NCBI RefSeq assembly: GCF_001969265.1
Contig: NZ_CP019304.1
Location: 1,240,001 to 1,304,000 of the forward strand
Source: Arthrobacter sp. QXT-31
GTDB taxonomy: Bacteria > Actinomycetota > Actinomycetes > Actinomycetales > Micrococcaceae
Direction: 5' to 3'
Length of the DNA: 64,000 nt
Shown piece by piece: positions 15,496-23,334 of the stretch. Numbering within the stretch: position 1 is the first letter of the stretch; every line of letters begins with the position of its first letter. Position numbers and translations under genes: made by a program. The notes beneath the pieces are model-generated. The model was given only the letters and a program-made list of their open reading frames with translations, was not told where the DNA came from and made no database searches.

Positions 15496-16449
15496 CGGGC
15501 CGAGTTCCTCGATCAGCTTCTGCATCGCAACGTAGGCCTTGTTGCGGTAGGCGATCAGTTCGGGCGTCCGTTCGGCCGGAACGTTCAGGAACCCTGCACC
15601 GGTCTTGGTGCCCAGCTTGCCCGCCTCGACGAGGTCCGTAAGGATCTTCGGGGTGGCGAAGCGCTCCGGGAAGTCGGTCTGCAGCGACTTGTAGCAGAAG
15701 TTGTAGACGTCCAGGCCGGCCATGTCGGCGATCGCGAACGGGCCGAAGAACGGCAGCCGGAAGCCGAAGGTGGTGCGGACCAGGGTGTCCACGTCCTCCG
15801 CCGTCGCAATGCCCTGCTCCACCAGCTGCGCGGCCTCGTGGAAGAGCGCGTACTGCAGGCGGTTCAGCACGAAGCCGGTGACGTCCTTGACCACGGCCGT
15901 CTCCTTGTTGGCGGAGTGGACCAGGTCGCGGACCGCGGCAACCGTCTCGGTGGAGGTGCCCTCGTGAGGGATGATCTCCACGCCGGGGATGAACGGCGAC
16001 GGGTTGGAGAAGTGCACGCCGAGGAAGCGCTCCGGGTTGGCGACCGGCTGGGACAGCTCGGCGATGGAGATCGTGGAGGTGTTGGAGCCGATGATGGCGT
16101 CCGGACGGGCGGCAGCGCTGATGCGGGCCAGGGTCTCGTGCTTGATGGCGATGACCTCAGGCACGGCCTCCTCGATGAAGTCGGCGTCCGCCACGGCCTC
16201 CTCGATGTCCTTCGCGGCCCAGAGGTTCTGCTTCAGGATCTCGGTGGAGCCTTCGGGGAACAGGCCGTCGGCGACGAACTGGTCGGACTCGGTGAGCAGG
16301 CGCTCGTAGTTCTTCTGCGCCACCTCGGCGGACACGTCGGCGAGGGCGACGCGGGCACCGCCAAGGGCGAGCACCTGGGCGATGCCGCCGCCCATGTAAC
16401 CGGAGCCGACGACGGCGAACTTGCGTGAGCTGGTGGGTGTTTCAGTCAT
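15481..16449 (-). CDS. 3-hydroxyacyl-CoA dehydrogenase-family NAD-dependent oxidoreductase
   Basis: 322 residues with an N-terminal Rossmann domain (GSGYMGGGIAQVLALGG) and the 3HCDH C-terminal helical domain (KDVTGFVLNRLQYALFHEA). Catalytic residues are visible: Asn/Ser in IGSNTSTISI and His in LGVHFSNPS. The single-domain size and lack of a hydratase partner fit the lambda-crystallin / L-gulonate 3-dehydrogenase-like branch, which oxidises beta-hydroxy acids to beta-keto acids. In this operon of sugar-kinase and isomerase genes it is therefore more likely a sugar-acid dehydrogenase than a beta-oxidation enzyme. It lies 2 bases after derI's stop. The stop region is tandemly repeated. Confidence 0.8.
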   Translation of the reverse strand: MTETPTSSRKFAVVGSGYMGGGIAQVLALGGARVALADVSAEVAQKNYERLLTESDQFVADGLFPEGSTEILKQNLWAAKDIEEAVADADFIEEAVPEVIAIKHETLARISAAARPDAIIGSNTSTISIAELSQPVANPERFLGVHFSNPSPFIPGVEIIPHEGTSTETVAAVRDLVHSANKETAVVKDVTGFVLNRLQYALFHEAAQLVEQGIATAEDVDTLVRTTFGFRLPFFGPFAIADMAGLDVYNFCYKSLQTDFPERFATPKILTDLVEAGKLGTKTGAGFLNVPAERTPELIAYRNKAYVAMQKLIEELGPAPIN

Positions 16450-16451
16450 GT

Positions 16452-16934
16452 TCAGTCGGCCTTCGTGTAGTCGGGTTCGTACGAGCAGATGGCGTCAACC
16501 TTGGCGGCTGAGGAGGAGTTCACATCGAAGCGGTGCCCCAGCCATTCGCCCACGAGCTTCTTGGCAAGTTCCAGCCCGATGACGCGCTGGCCCATAGTGA
16601 GGACCTGGGCGTTGTTGCTGAGCACGGAGCGTTCCACGGAGTAGCTGTCGTGAGCGGTGACGGCACGGATGCCGGGCACCTTGTTCGCGGCAATGGCCAC
16701 GCCGAGGCCGGTGCCGCAGATCAGGAGCGCGCGGTCCGCTTCGCCTTCGGCCACCTTGCGGGCGGCAGCCACAGCCAGGTGCGGGTAGGCGGTGGAGTCG
16801 TTGGCCGCCACCCCGATGTCCTCGACGGAGGCAACGCGCGGGTCGGCCTCCAACAGGGCCTTCAGTGCTTCCTTGTATTCGACGCCGGCCTCATCGTTGC
16901 CGATGACAATGCGCCAGCCTTCTGTGTTGCTCAT
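16452..16934 (-). CDS. derI: RpiB/LacAB-family isomerase (DerI-like)
   Basis: 160 residues with the RpiB fold: the catalytic Cys in [18 protein letters not shown], the [21 protein letters not shown] segment and the anion-binding N-terminal IGNDEAG. RpiB relatives isomerise ribose-5-phosphate, allose-6-phosphate or tetrulose phosphates. Mycobacterial DerI converts D-erythrulose-4-phosphate to D-erythrose-4-phosphate, which fits the kinase and LerI-like genes in this operon. Its ATG overlaps the kinase stop (ATGA at 16931-16934), showing coupling. Pentose-phosphate isomerase activity is the alternative. Confidence 0.78.
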   Translation of the reverse strand: MSNTEGWRIVIGNDEAGVEYKEALKALLEADPRVASVEDIGVAANDSTAYPHLAVAAARKVAEGEADRALLICGTGLGVAIAANKVPGIRAVTAHDSYSVERSVLSNNAQVLTMGQRVIGLELAKKLVGEWLGHRFDVNSSSAAKVDAICSYEPDYTKAD

Positions 16935-18700
16935 TCTGTTGCTCCGTTTCCGGCCGTCGGGGCCATGTGGGATACGGCCGGTGTGGAATCGGCCGTTTCA
17001 GATGCGAGGTAGGTGGCAACCCGTTCGACAATCAGTCCGAACGAAATTGCACCGGGGTCCGGGTGGCCGAGGCTCTTTTCAGCCAGCGGGCGGGCCCGGC
17101 CCTTGAGGGGGCGCAGGTCCGCGGTCCGGCGGGCCGCCTCGGTGGCGGCGGCAGCGGCACTGGTGAGGGCTCCGGCAAGGGAGGTCCCGCCGTCGAACGC
17201 ATCCTTGAACGCGTCGCGGAACGGCAGGAGGGCGTCAACCATTGTCTTGTCCCCCGGCTCTGCCTTGCCGAGTTCGGTGATGGCGTTGGTGAAGGCGGAC
17301 ACGGCGGCGGCCGCGTCCCCGGCGTCGTACGACTCCCGGTTGCCCAGCGCGAGACCTGCGGCCATCACGGCCGTCCCCCACAGCGCGCCGGAGGTTCCGC
17401 CGGCGCGCTCGCTCCAGGCTTCGCCCGCGGCGGTGAGCACGCGTTCAACCGAGGCTCCGGCGTTCTGCTCGCCGGCGGCGGCGGCCGCGTCAACACCGCG
17501 GCGCATGCCGATGCCGTGGTCGCCGTCGCCGGCAATCGCGTCCAGGTCGCCCAGTTCCGCTTCATGTTCGACGACGACGTCCCGCACCTGGGCGAGGACG
17601 GCGGCTGCCAGCCGGCCCAGGTTGGCGGACGCCGCGGTTGCCTTTTCGGTCTCCGCTTCCGCCGACTCGTCAGTGCCGGTGAGTTCGCGGCGGGGACGCG
17701 GCGCGGTGTTGCCCTTGCGGTATGCAGGGGTGTCTGCCGGTGCGGCCCAGAACTGCTCGAGTTCGTCGTCGAGCCACAGCAGGGTAAGGGAGAGCCCGGA
17801 CATGTCCAGGCTGGTGACCAGCTCGCCGCACTCCGGCTCAACGACCGTCAGGTTGGCGGCGTTGAGGAGCTTTTCGACCTTGCCGAACAGGAGGAACAGC
17901 TCGTCGTACTTGACGGTGCCCAGACCGTTGACGATGGCAACCACGCGGTCGCCGGCGTCGTCCGGCTTGTCCTCGAGCAGCCGGGACACCAGCAGTTCAG
18001 CAAGCTCGGAGGCGGTGGGCATGGGGTGCTCGGAGATGCCCGGTTCGCCGTGGATGCCCAGGCCAAGCGACATCTGGCCGGCCGGCACGTGGAACAGCGG
18101 CTCGGTGGCGCCGGGCAGCGTGCAGCCGTCGAAGGCGACGCCGAGGGACCGCGTGCGGTAGTTCGTCTTGATGGCGAGGCGCTCCACCTCGTCGAGGCTC
18201 AGGCCCGCCTCGGCCGCGGCGCCTGCGATCTTGAAGACCGTCAGGTCGCCGGCGATGCCGCGGCGCTTCTCGATCTGGTCCAGCGGGGCACTGGCGATAT
18301 CGTCCGTGACCAGTACCGTGCGCGTCTCGATGCCCTCGGCGTTCAGGCGAAGCTGTGCCTGGCCGAAGTGCAGCACGTCGCCGGCGTAGTTGCCGTAGCT
18401 GAGCAGCACGCCGCCGCCGGCGTTGGCTGCCTTGGCCACGCGGTAGACCTGTCCGGCGGCCGGGGACGCGAACATGTTGCCGCACGCGGAACCGGCGGCC
18501 AGGCCGGGCCCGACCAGGCCGGCGAAGGCCGGGTAGTGGCCCGAGCCGCCGCCCACAACCAGGGCCACCTGGCCGGCGGGGATCTCGGTGGAGCGGGCTA
18601 CGCCGCCGTCCACGCGGGCAACGTACCCGCGGTTGGCGGCGACGAAACCGTCCAGCGCCTCATCTGCGAAATCAGCGGGATTGTCGAAGATCTGAGTCAT
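16931..18700 (-). CDS. lerK: Dihydroxyacetone-kinase-family tetrulose kinase (DhaK-DhaL fusion, LerK-like)
   Basis: 589 residues. The N-terminal DhaK domain (1-330) has [12 protein letters not shown] and the substrate-binding His in [11 protein letters not shown] linker rich in Glu/Ala follows, then the C-terminal DhaL ATP domain (about 370-570) with [15 protein letters not shown] and [10 protein letters not shown]. In DHA kinases the first motif is GHEPAHAG; here the second His is Phe and Glu is Tyr, arguing against plain dihydroxyacetone as substrate. It is expected to use ATP to phosphorylate erythrulose in the cytoplasm. ATG 18698-18700 follows GAGGAACC. It is the second gene of the operon. 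Confidence 0.8.
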   Translation of the reverse strand: MTQIFDNPADFADEALDGFVAANRGYVARVDGGVARSTEIPAGQVALVVGGGSGHYPAFAGLVGPGLAAGSACGNMFASPAAGQVYRVAKAANAGGGVLLSYGNYAGDVLHFGQAQLRLNAEGIETRTVLVTDDIASAPLDQIEKRRGIAGDLTVFKIAGAAAEAGLSLDEVERLAIKTNYRTRSLGVAFDGCTLPGATEPLFHVPAGQMSLGLGIHGEPGISEHPMPTASELAELLVSRLLEDKPDDAGDRVVAIVNGLGTVKYDELFLLFGKVEKLLNAANLTVVEPECGELVTSLDMSGLSLTLLWLDDELEQFWAAPADTPAYRKGNTAPRPRRELTGTDESAEAETEKATAASANLGRLAAAVLAQVRDVVVEHEAELGDLDAIAGDGDHGIGMRRGVDAAAAAGEQNAGASVERVLTAAGEAWSERAGGTSGALWGTAVMAAGLALGNRESYDAGDAAAAVSAFTNAITELGKAEPGDKTMVDALLPFRDAFKDAFDGGTSLAGALTSAAAAATEAARRTADLRPLKGRARPLAEKSLGHPDPGAISFGLIVERVATYLASETADSTPAVSHMAPTAGNGATE

Positions 18701-18752
18701 GGTTCCTCATTGAATCCGGGTTGGATGATCGGTTGCTTCTAGTGAGGCGCCT

Positions 18753-19748
18753 CTAGCGGGCGACGGCGGCGGGCTGCTGCCGTCCCTGCGCCACCTGGCT
18801 CTGGCCGAGGGCGTAGCCGTCCTTCTTGGGCAGGACGTGGCGGCGCAGGTAGTCCTGGTTGCTGGCCGTCACGGAGAGGCCGTCGCCGCCGTAGTGCTCG
18901 GTGCACAGGATGCCCTGGAAACCAACGGAGAGCGCCACCTTGAACGCCTCGCGGTAGTTGATCAGGCCGCTTTCCATCGGGGCGGGCATGGCGACGTACA
19001 TGTCGCGGGCCACGTCCTCGTCCCGGATGTAGTTCTTCATGTGCCAGTAGTTGGAGTACGGCAGGGTCTTGGCAACCATTTCCCGCCAGTCCTCGATGGG
19101 CCGGTGCAGGCGGATGAGGTTGCCGAGGTCCGGGTTGAGGCCGACGTTGGACAGGCCGATGTCCTGGACGAACTGCACGGAGGAGTCCGCGGTGCCGATG
19201 TAGGTGTCCTCGTACATCTCGAGCGAGAGCAGGATGCCAACCTCAGCAGCGTGGCGCCCAAGTTCCTGGAAACGCGAGACGGCGTTGTTCCAGGCCTCCT
19301 TGTCCCCGACCGGGTCCTTGTAGCCTTCGACGGTCCAGAACCAGAGCTGCTTCTGCTGCTCCGGGGTGATTGCCTGGTGCAGCCCGAAGGAGACGACTTC
19401 ACAGCCCAGTTCTGCTGCCGCATCGATGGTGCGGTGGCTGTAGGCCAGGTTGTCCTCCCACTTGCCCTCCTGAATGATGCTCTGGCGGATGGCGGAGATG
19501 ACCGGGATGCCGATGCCGACGCTGTCAGCGGTCTGCTTGAACTCGGCGAGGCGCTCCTTGCTCAGGTCGCCGGGGCGGACCCAGCTGTCGGTGAGGTCGG
19601 CATTGGCGAAGCCTGCTTCCTTGACCTCGGTGAAGACCTCGGCCCAGGCGGAGGCATCGGCGTCGTTGATGTGGGTGCCCTGAGCGTCAACGCCCGGGAA
19701 CTGCAGCAGAGCGGCGGTGATGGGCCAGTTGTCGGCGGTGTAAGCCAT
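18753..19748 (-). CDS. Xylose-isomerase-like TIM-barrel protein (sugar-phosphate isomerase/epimerase family)
   Basis: 331 residues of AP-endonuclease-2-type TIM barrel. Likely divalent-metal ligands are Glu in LSLEMYEDTY, Asp in LNPDLGN, His in YWHMKNY and Glu in CTEHYGGDG. The family contains isomerases, epimerases, dehydratases and, in the apionate route, the OiaC decarboxylase that forms L-erythrulose from a 3-keto acid. As first gene of an erythrulose-processing operon it may supply the tetrulose. ATG 19746-19748 follows GAGGGAG, and a GntR-type operator lies 30 bases upstream. The C-terminus ends in a low-complexity Gln/Ala tail. Confidence 0.78.
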   Translation of the reverse strand: MAYTADNWPITAALLQFPGVDAQGTHINDADASAWAEVFTEVKEAGFANADLTDSWVRPGDLSKERLAEFKQTADSVGIGIPVISAIRQSIIQEGKWEDNLAYSHRTIDAAAELGCEVVSFGLHQAITPEQQKQLWFWTVEGYKDPVGDKEAWNNAVSRFQELGRHAAEVGILLSLEMYEDTYIGTADSSVQFVQDIGLSNVGLNPDLGNLIRLHRPIEDWREMVAKTLPYSNYWHMKNYIRDEDVARDMYVAMPAPMESGLINYREAFKVALSVGFQGILCTEHYGGDGLSVTASNQDYLRRHVLPKKDGYALGQSQVAQGRQQPAAVAR

Positions 19749-19777
19749 TCGTGTTCACTCCCTCGTGGAATCCTGTT

Positions 19778-19787
19778 TCCTATAGGA
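19778..19787. promoter_or_regulatory. GntR-type operator O1, TCCTATAGGA
   Basis: A perfect 10-bp palindrome, 30 bases upstream of the operon's first start codon. Near-identical copies occur at 19858-19867 and 20781-20790, all flanking the FCD-GntR gene or its target operon. Its location suggests repression of the tetrulose operon by the adjacent regulator. Confidence 0.65.
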
Positions 19788-19857
19788 TTTACTATCTAGT
19801 AGCAGTTGTCAAGGTCACACCTTCAAGAAGCGCATTCTTCTGAGCGATCATCGAAGA

Positions 19858-19867
19858 TCCTATAGGG
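19858..19867. promoter_or_regulatory. GntR-type operator O2, TCCTATAGGG
   Basis: Second copy of the motif, 80 bases (centre to centre) upstream of O1 in the same control region. Extended match with the first copy is limited to the palindrome, which suggests selection on the site rather than a local duplication. Confidence 0.6.
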
Positions 19868-19947
19868 ATGACGCCGGCCTGTGAAGCGGCCCACATCGGA
19901 AGCCGTGCGCCACTGCACCTTCCACGCTACGCTTCTCCCAGCCACGT

Positions 19948-19991
19948 AGCAGCAGAGGCCGTTCCCAGACCTGGAAACACCCTCTGCTGCT
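19948..19991 (-). terminator. Hairpin downstream of the GntR gene
   Basis: AGCAGCAGAGG (19948-19958) pairs exactly with CCTCTGCTGCT (19981-19991). It lies 50 bases after the GntR stop on the minus strand and before the tetrulose operon, so it would separate the two transcripts. It has no U-tract. The segment TCCTCCGGGGCG from the GntR 3' end is also repeated at 20021-20032. Confidence 0.5.
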
Positions 19992-20041
19992 TCTTACATT
20001 GGCGGCGGCACCGGCCCTTCTCCTCCGGGGCGGGCCCGGCT

Positions 20042-20773
20042 CTACTCCTCCGGGGCGTCGGCCATTGCGCGTTCGCGGACCTTCTGGATGTGCGCCGCCA
20101 TGGCCGCTTCTGCCTTGTCCGGGTCGCCGCTCGACAGCGCGTCCAGGACGGACTGATGCTCGGCGATGGCGTATTCCGCGTCGGTGATGCCCACCCCGCC
20201 AAAAAGCCGGAAGCGCTGGACCTGTCCGCCCAGGGCCGCATAGGCACCCACCATGAACTGGTTGTCGGTCTGCTGTGCGATCAGCTGGTGGAAGCGCTCA
20301 TCGGCTTCGAGATAGTCCTTGTACTCCACAAAGGACGGGCCGCGCGGCGCGGATTTCAGGTCCTCGACTGTCTGTTCAAGCTCGGCAAGGCGGTGCGGGT
20401 TCAAGCGCGCGCAGGCGAGGCGGGCGTTGACGGGCTCGATCGCCAGCCGGGCCTCCATGAGATCCGCAAAGTCCTCCCGGGTGAAGACCGGCGCAACGCG
20501 ATACCCCTTGAGCGCCACCCTGCGGACCATGCCCGTGTGTTCCAAGCGGGCCAGTGCTTCGCGGACAGGAGTCGGGGAAACGTCCAGCTCACGGGCAGTT
20601 CCGTCAATGCTGACGGCGGCCCCTGGTTCCAGCCTGCCGTCCATCAGCGAGGCGAGCAGCTCCTCGTAAACGTGGTCGGCCAGGACCTGACGGCTGACCG
20701 TCCGGCCTCCCTTGCGCCCGGTCTGATCCTCGGGCCGGCTGCCGGCGCGGGTGCCGTTGGACGCTTTTTGCAT
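20042..20773 (-). CDS. GntR-family regulator with FCD domain
   Basis: 243 residues. The N-terminal winged helix (VYEELLASLMDGRLEPGAAVS, ARELDVSPTPVREALARLEHTGMV) is followed by an FCD ligand-binding domain with the metal-binding pattern (DLMEARLAIEPVNARLA, DERFHQLI, EHQSVLDAL). FadR/VanR-type proteins usually repress a neighbouring catabolic operon until an acid or sugar-acid ligand binds. A TCCTATAGGG site 8 bases upstream of the start suggests autoregulation, and two more sites precede the tetrulose operon. The ligand is unknown; FCD ligands are often carboxylates. Confidence 0.88.
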   Translation of the reverse strand: MQKASNGTRAGSRPEDQTGRKGGRTVSRQVLADHVYEELLASLMDGRLEPGAAVSIDGTARELDVSPTPVREALARLEHTGMVRRVALKGYRVAPVFTREDFADLMEARLAIEPVNARLACARLNPHRLAELEQTVEDLKSAPRGPSFVEYKDYLEADERFHQLIAQQTDNQFMVGAYAALGGQVQRFRLFGGVGITDAEYAIAEHQSVLDALSSGDPDKAEAAMAAHIQKVRERAMADAPEE

Positions 20774-20780
20774 GATCAGA

Positions 20781-20790
20781 TCCTATAGGG
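20781..20790. promoter_or_regulatory. GntR-type operator O3, TCCTATAGGG
   Basis: Third copy of the palindromic site, immediately upstream of the GntR start codon (20773), placed where a bound repressor would block its own transcription or translation initiation region. Confidence 0.6.
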
Positions 20791-20825
20791 AGGCCTCAGG
20801 GAGGGCTGCACCCGTGACATTGCCA

Positions 20826-21302
20826 TCAGGCGCAGAAGATCTTGGAGTTATTTGTGTTGACCGACAGTGTGGTGATTTCAGCGGACACCCACTGCCCGTC
20901 AACCTGGGCTCGTACCCGGACAGCAAATCCCGCGCTGGCTGAGCCTATGGCGGACGTCACCAGCGGTGACGACGGCTGGAGGACAATGGACGATCCCACG
21001 CTGGATTCGGTCCCGTAGGAGCCGGAGAGGCTGCGTGAGGAGATGAGTGGCGGCTGATTGACCGTTCCCACCGTGGTTATGGTCAGGGTCAGGGACCTGT
21101 TGCTGTTGTTTGAGCCCTCGGTGCAGGCGATGGAAATCGGGGACCAGTCGGCGGCGGAGACTGTCAGGTTCGCCGTCGCTGACTGCTGCCAGAGTGCGAC
21201 GGCGGAGCTCCCGCCGATGCCCAGCAGCACCGTCAGCATGAAAGCGAAGAGCGCCAGCATTGCGCCGGGGACCTTGGCCTGGACGACGTCCGGGGTTTTC
21301 AT
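20826..21302 (-). CDS. Exported protein with SipW-type signal, predicted SipW cargo
   Basis: The start ATG 21300-21302 (MKTPDVVQAKVPGAM) overlaps the sipW stop by 4 bases. A long hydrophobic segment (LALFAFMLTVLLGIGGSSAVALW) is followed by a beta-rich, Ser/Thr-rich domain of about 120 residues with two Cys (IACTEGS and the C-terminal KIFCA). The arrangement resembles TasA/camelysin-like proteins cut by SipW. It could be a structural surface or fibre protein. No catalytic motif is seen. It is the last gene of a four-gene operon. Confidence 0.75.
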   Translation of the reverse strand: MKTPDVVQAKVPGAMLALFAFMLTVLLGIGGSSAVALWQQSATANLTVSAADWSPISIACTEGSNNSNRSLTLTITTVGTVNQPPLISSRSLSGSYGTESSVGSSIVLQPSSPLVTSAIGSASAGFAVRVRAQVDGQWVSAEITTLSVNTNNSKIFCA

Positions 21303-21946
21303 GCCGCCGTGCCTGCTTCGCGGCGCCGGCTGCGGACGTTCCGGAAGATGAGGAGTGCGCCGTATCCGATGAGGCCGGCAGCGCCCACCGTCACCCAAAG
21401 GCCACGATCGGAATTCCCCAGCGCGTTGGCGACATAACCGGCGTAAGGGACGGCGTAGAAGAGCTTGCCATTCACCTGTGGCTCACGAACGGGGTTGGGA
21501 TCGCTGGTGTCGTTGTTGTCGCCCTTGGTGATGAGGGTCTTCTCCCCCGTCTGGGTGGTTCCGAAGCCAACGATGCGGTGCGTCTCCACCGCGGGCTTTC
21601 CCGACTCCAGTTGGAACGTGATGACATCCCCGGCCTGCAGTTCGCTAAAAGCCGTGGGCTTGACCACGAGGTAGGTACCCGGTGAGTACTTGGGGGCCAT
21701 GGAATTCGTCAGAACGGCGTAGGTTTGGGAGCCGGTGGCCTTCGGAGCGAGGATCAGGACCAGGGCGGCGAACAGCGCGACCATCAGCAGCACGAAGTTG
21801 ACGGCTCTGCCTGCCGCCGCGAGCCAGCGGAGGGGCGGGCGGACTCCATCGCGGGTGTTGTCCGTGCCGGAGTCGCCTGGATCCGCACCGTCAGCGGGAC
21901 GGGCAGCGGACGCATCCGCCGTCGTAAGAATGCTAGGCGCAGCCAC
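21299..21946 (-). CDS. sipW: Signal peptidase I, SipW (ER-type)
   Basis: 215 residues. A cytoplasmic Ala/Asp-rich N-terminus, one membrane helix (NFVLLMVALFAALVLIL), the serine-nucleophile box TNSMAPKYSPG, and the archaeal/ER-type His in ETHRIVGFG (instead of the bacterial Lys), with KGDNNDTSDPNPV. A second C-terminal membrane helix (LWVTVGAAGLIGYGALLIF) ends in a basic tail. This is the SipW class, which matures special cargo rather than general secretory proteins. It starts at GTG 21944-21946, overlapping the upstream cargo gene by 14 bases and the downstream cargo gene by 4. Confidence 0.92.
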   Translation of the reverse strand: MAAPSILTTADASAARPADGADPGDSGTDNTRDGVRPPLRWLAAAGRAVNFVLLMVALFAALVLILAPKATGSQTYAVLTNSMAPKYSPGTYLVVKPTAFSELQAGDVITFQLESGKPAVETHRIVGFGTTQTGEKTLITKGDNNDTSDPNPVREPQVNGKLFYAVPYAGYVANALGNSDRGLWVTVGAAGLIGYGALLIFRNVRSRRREAGTAA

Positions 21947-22535
21947 TGGGCACCCCGCAAAGTTGCGTTGCAGTGAGGGGAATCGAGATGCTCACGGCTT
22001 GTCCTTTCACGGCGGCTGGAGCGTTGGAGGCGAGCCTGACTTCAAAGCACAGCGTCGTGCTGGCGCCCTTCGGGACAGTGACCGGAGTGAGGCCGGTGTA
22101 CCCCGTCGTGCCGCACGTGGCCGCGCTTGTTGCGGACTTGGCGCTGACGGTGAGGTACGTGGCCAAGCTGCCTCCCCCGGCGTTGGTAAGCACCGGCGCG
22201 CCTGAGGTGACGCTGATGTTGAACTGGCCACCGGCGTCGGAATTGTTCGTGGCGGTAATGCTGGCGTAGACAGCGGTTCCGGGCATCAGCGCGGCCAGGG
22301 GAATTGACTGGGTAGTGACCGCCAGGTTTGCGGGAGTCCCTGCCACTGTCATGCTTGTGAGCTGGTTGGAAGGCGCCCCGGCGAGGTTGACGTCGAAAGA
22401 TGCTGACGTCACCGTGCCCGGCGCTGCGGCAGCAGCGGCCGACCAGAGTGCGTAGCTGCCCTGAACGGTCAGGAGGCCCAAGAGCACCGCCGCGGCGACA
22501 AGTGCCGCGGCCCGCAGGTGGCGCGGGATGCTCAT
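21933..22535 (-). CDS. TasA/camelysin-like exported protein, predicted SipW cargo
   Basis: 200 residues. The signal region is a short basic start (MSIPRHLRAAA) and a hydrophobic core LVAAAVLLGLLTVQGSYALW followed by SAAAAAAPGTV, typical of SipW substrates, in which the mature protein begins shortly after 'ALW'. The mature part is a Thr/Ser/Ala-rich beta domain with paired Cys (AATCGTTG, TTLCFEV, QLCGVPSGCA). A clear ribosome site AGGAGG precedes ATG 22533-22535. Co-transcribed with sipW, with a 14-base overlap. Confidence 0.82.
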   Translation of the reverse strand: MSIPRHLRAAALVAAAVLLGLLTVQGSYALWSAAAAAAPGTVTSASFDVNLAGAPSNQLTSMTVAGTPANLAVTTQSIPLAALMPGTAVYASITATNNSDAGGQFNISVTSGAPVLTNAGGGSLATYLTVSAKSATSAATCGTTGYTGLTPVTVPKGASTTLCFEVRLASNAPAAVKGQAVSISIPLTATQLCGVPSGCA

Positions 22536-22609
22536 GGCTCCTCCTGACCCTAGTTTGGTGGTACTGGCGTTTGGACTTCCGGCCGCCTCGAGCGGCGGCC
22601 GGAAGCGGC

Positions 22610-23149
22610 TTAGGTACCGGCTACGACGGGGACGATCTGGTTCAAAGTGAAGGCGACCCTGCCGAAGTTGTAGCTCTTGGTTACGTCGGCGCGGTTTGCA
22701 GTGCCCGACTTGAACTCAAAGGTGATTGTGGCGGTGACCGTCCCGCTGGTGGTCAGCGGGTTGCTCACAACCGCGCTCGGGGAACCGGCGGTCAGGACAG
22801 GGTTGGTCACAACGACGTTGTCGGCGGTAAACCCGTTCACGGCACCGGTGCCTGTGGCGGCGATGCTGGCAGCCATCTTGTCGCCGACGAGGGTGACGTT
22901 CAGGACCTGGGTGTACGTCAGCTTGTCGCCGGGAACCACCCTGTAGTTGCCGATGTTGGCGATGGTGAGGCCGGCGTCGTCCGTCCAGACACCTGTGTCT
23001 GCCACCACGTTCAGGTCGCCGGCGACGACTGTGCCGGGAGTGGCGGACTGGGATGCGTTCCAGGAGGCCAGCGTGCCGCCTCCACCCAGCAGCAGCGCCG
23101 CACCAACGGCGATGGCGGCGGTTCCCTTGATTAGTGCGCTGTTCTTCAT
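22610..23149 (-). CDS. Alternate-type signal peptide exported protein (RER_14450-like)
   Basis: 179 residues starting MKNSALIKGTAAIAVGAALL, with the Gly-rich core GGGGTLASWNASQS that defines the actinobacterial 'alternate signal' exported proteins. A beta-sandwich-like mature part of about 140 residues follows (GDLNVVADTGVW, NIGNYRVVPGDKLTYTQVL, ATITFEFKSG). It lacks Cys. AAGGG precedes the ATG at 23147-23149. It is the first gene of the sipW operon and probably the most abundant cargo. Function unknown; such proteins may form surface polymers. Confidence 0.82.
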   Translation of the reverse strand: MKNSALIKGTAAIAVGAALLLGGGGTLASWNASQSATPGTVVAGDLNVVADTGVWTDDAGLTIANIGNYRVVPGDKLTYTQVLNVTLVGDKMAASIAATGTGAVNGFTADNVVVTNPVLTAGSPSAVVSNPLTTSGTVTATITFEFKSGTANRADVTKSYNFGRVAFTLNQIVPVVAGT

Positions 23150-23269
23150 GGTGAGACCCTTCAAGAAGTGATGGATAGATTTCCCCTGGAAAGAACAATG
23201 CCGTCCCCCGCTCAGGTATCCATGCGCCAAAGCGTCAAGATTCACTCAAGAACGTTGCCCCTTAAACCA

Positions 23270-23302
23270 ATGGAGCCGCCCCCGGCGAAGGGGCGGCTCC
23301 AT
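23270..23302. terminator. Strong intergenic hairpin
   Basis: ATGGAGCCGCCCC (23270-23282/3) and GGGGCGGCTCCAT (23290-23302) form a perfect 13-bp stem with a short loop. It lies just past the stop of the Old Yellow Enzyme gene on the minus strand and upstream of the sipW operon, so it most likely ends the OYE transcript. Confidence 0.7.
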
Positions 23303-23334
23303 CAGTGGATCACGGCTCGTTCGAGCAGAGGAGG

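Noticed and set aside
15481..16449. Beta-oxidation 3-hydroxybutyryl-CoA dehydrogenase
   Set aside because: No thiolase, hydratase or acyl-CoA genes are nearby; the neighbours are sugar kinase and isomerases. Not strictly excluded.
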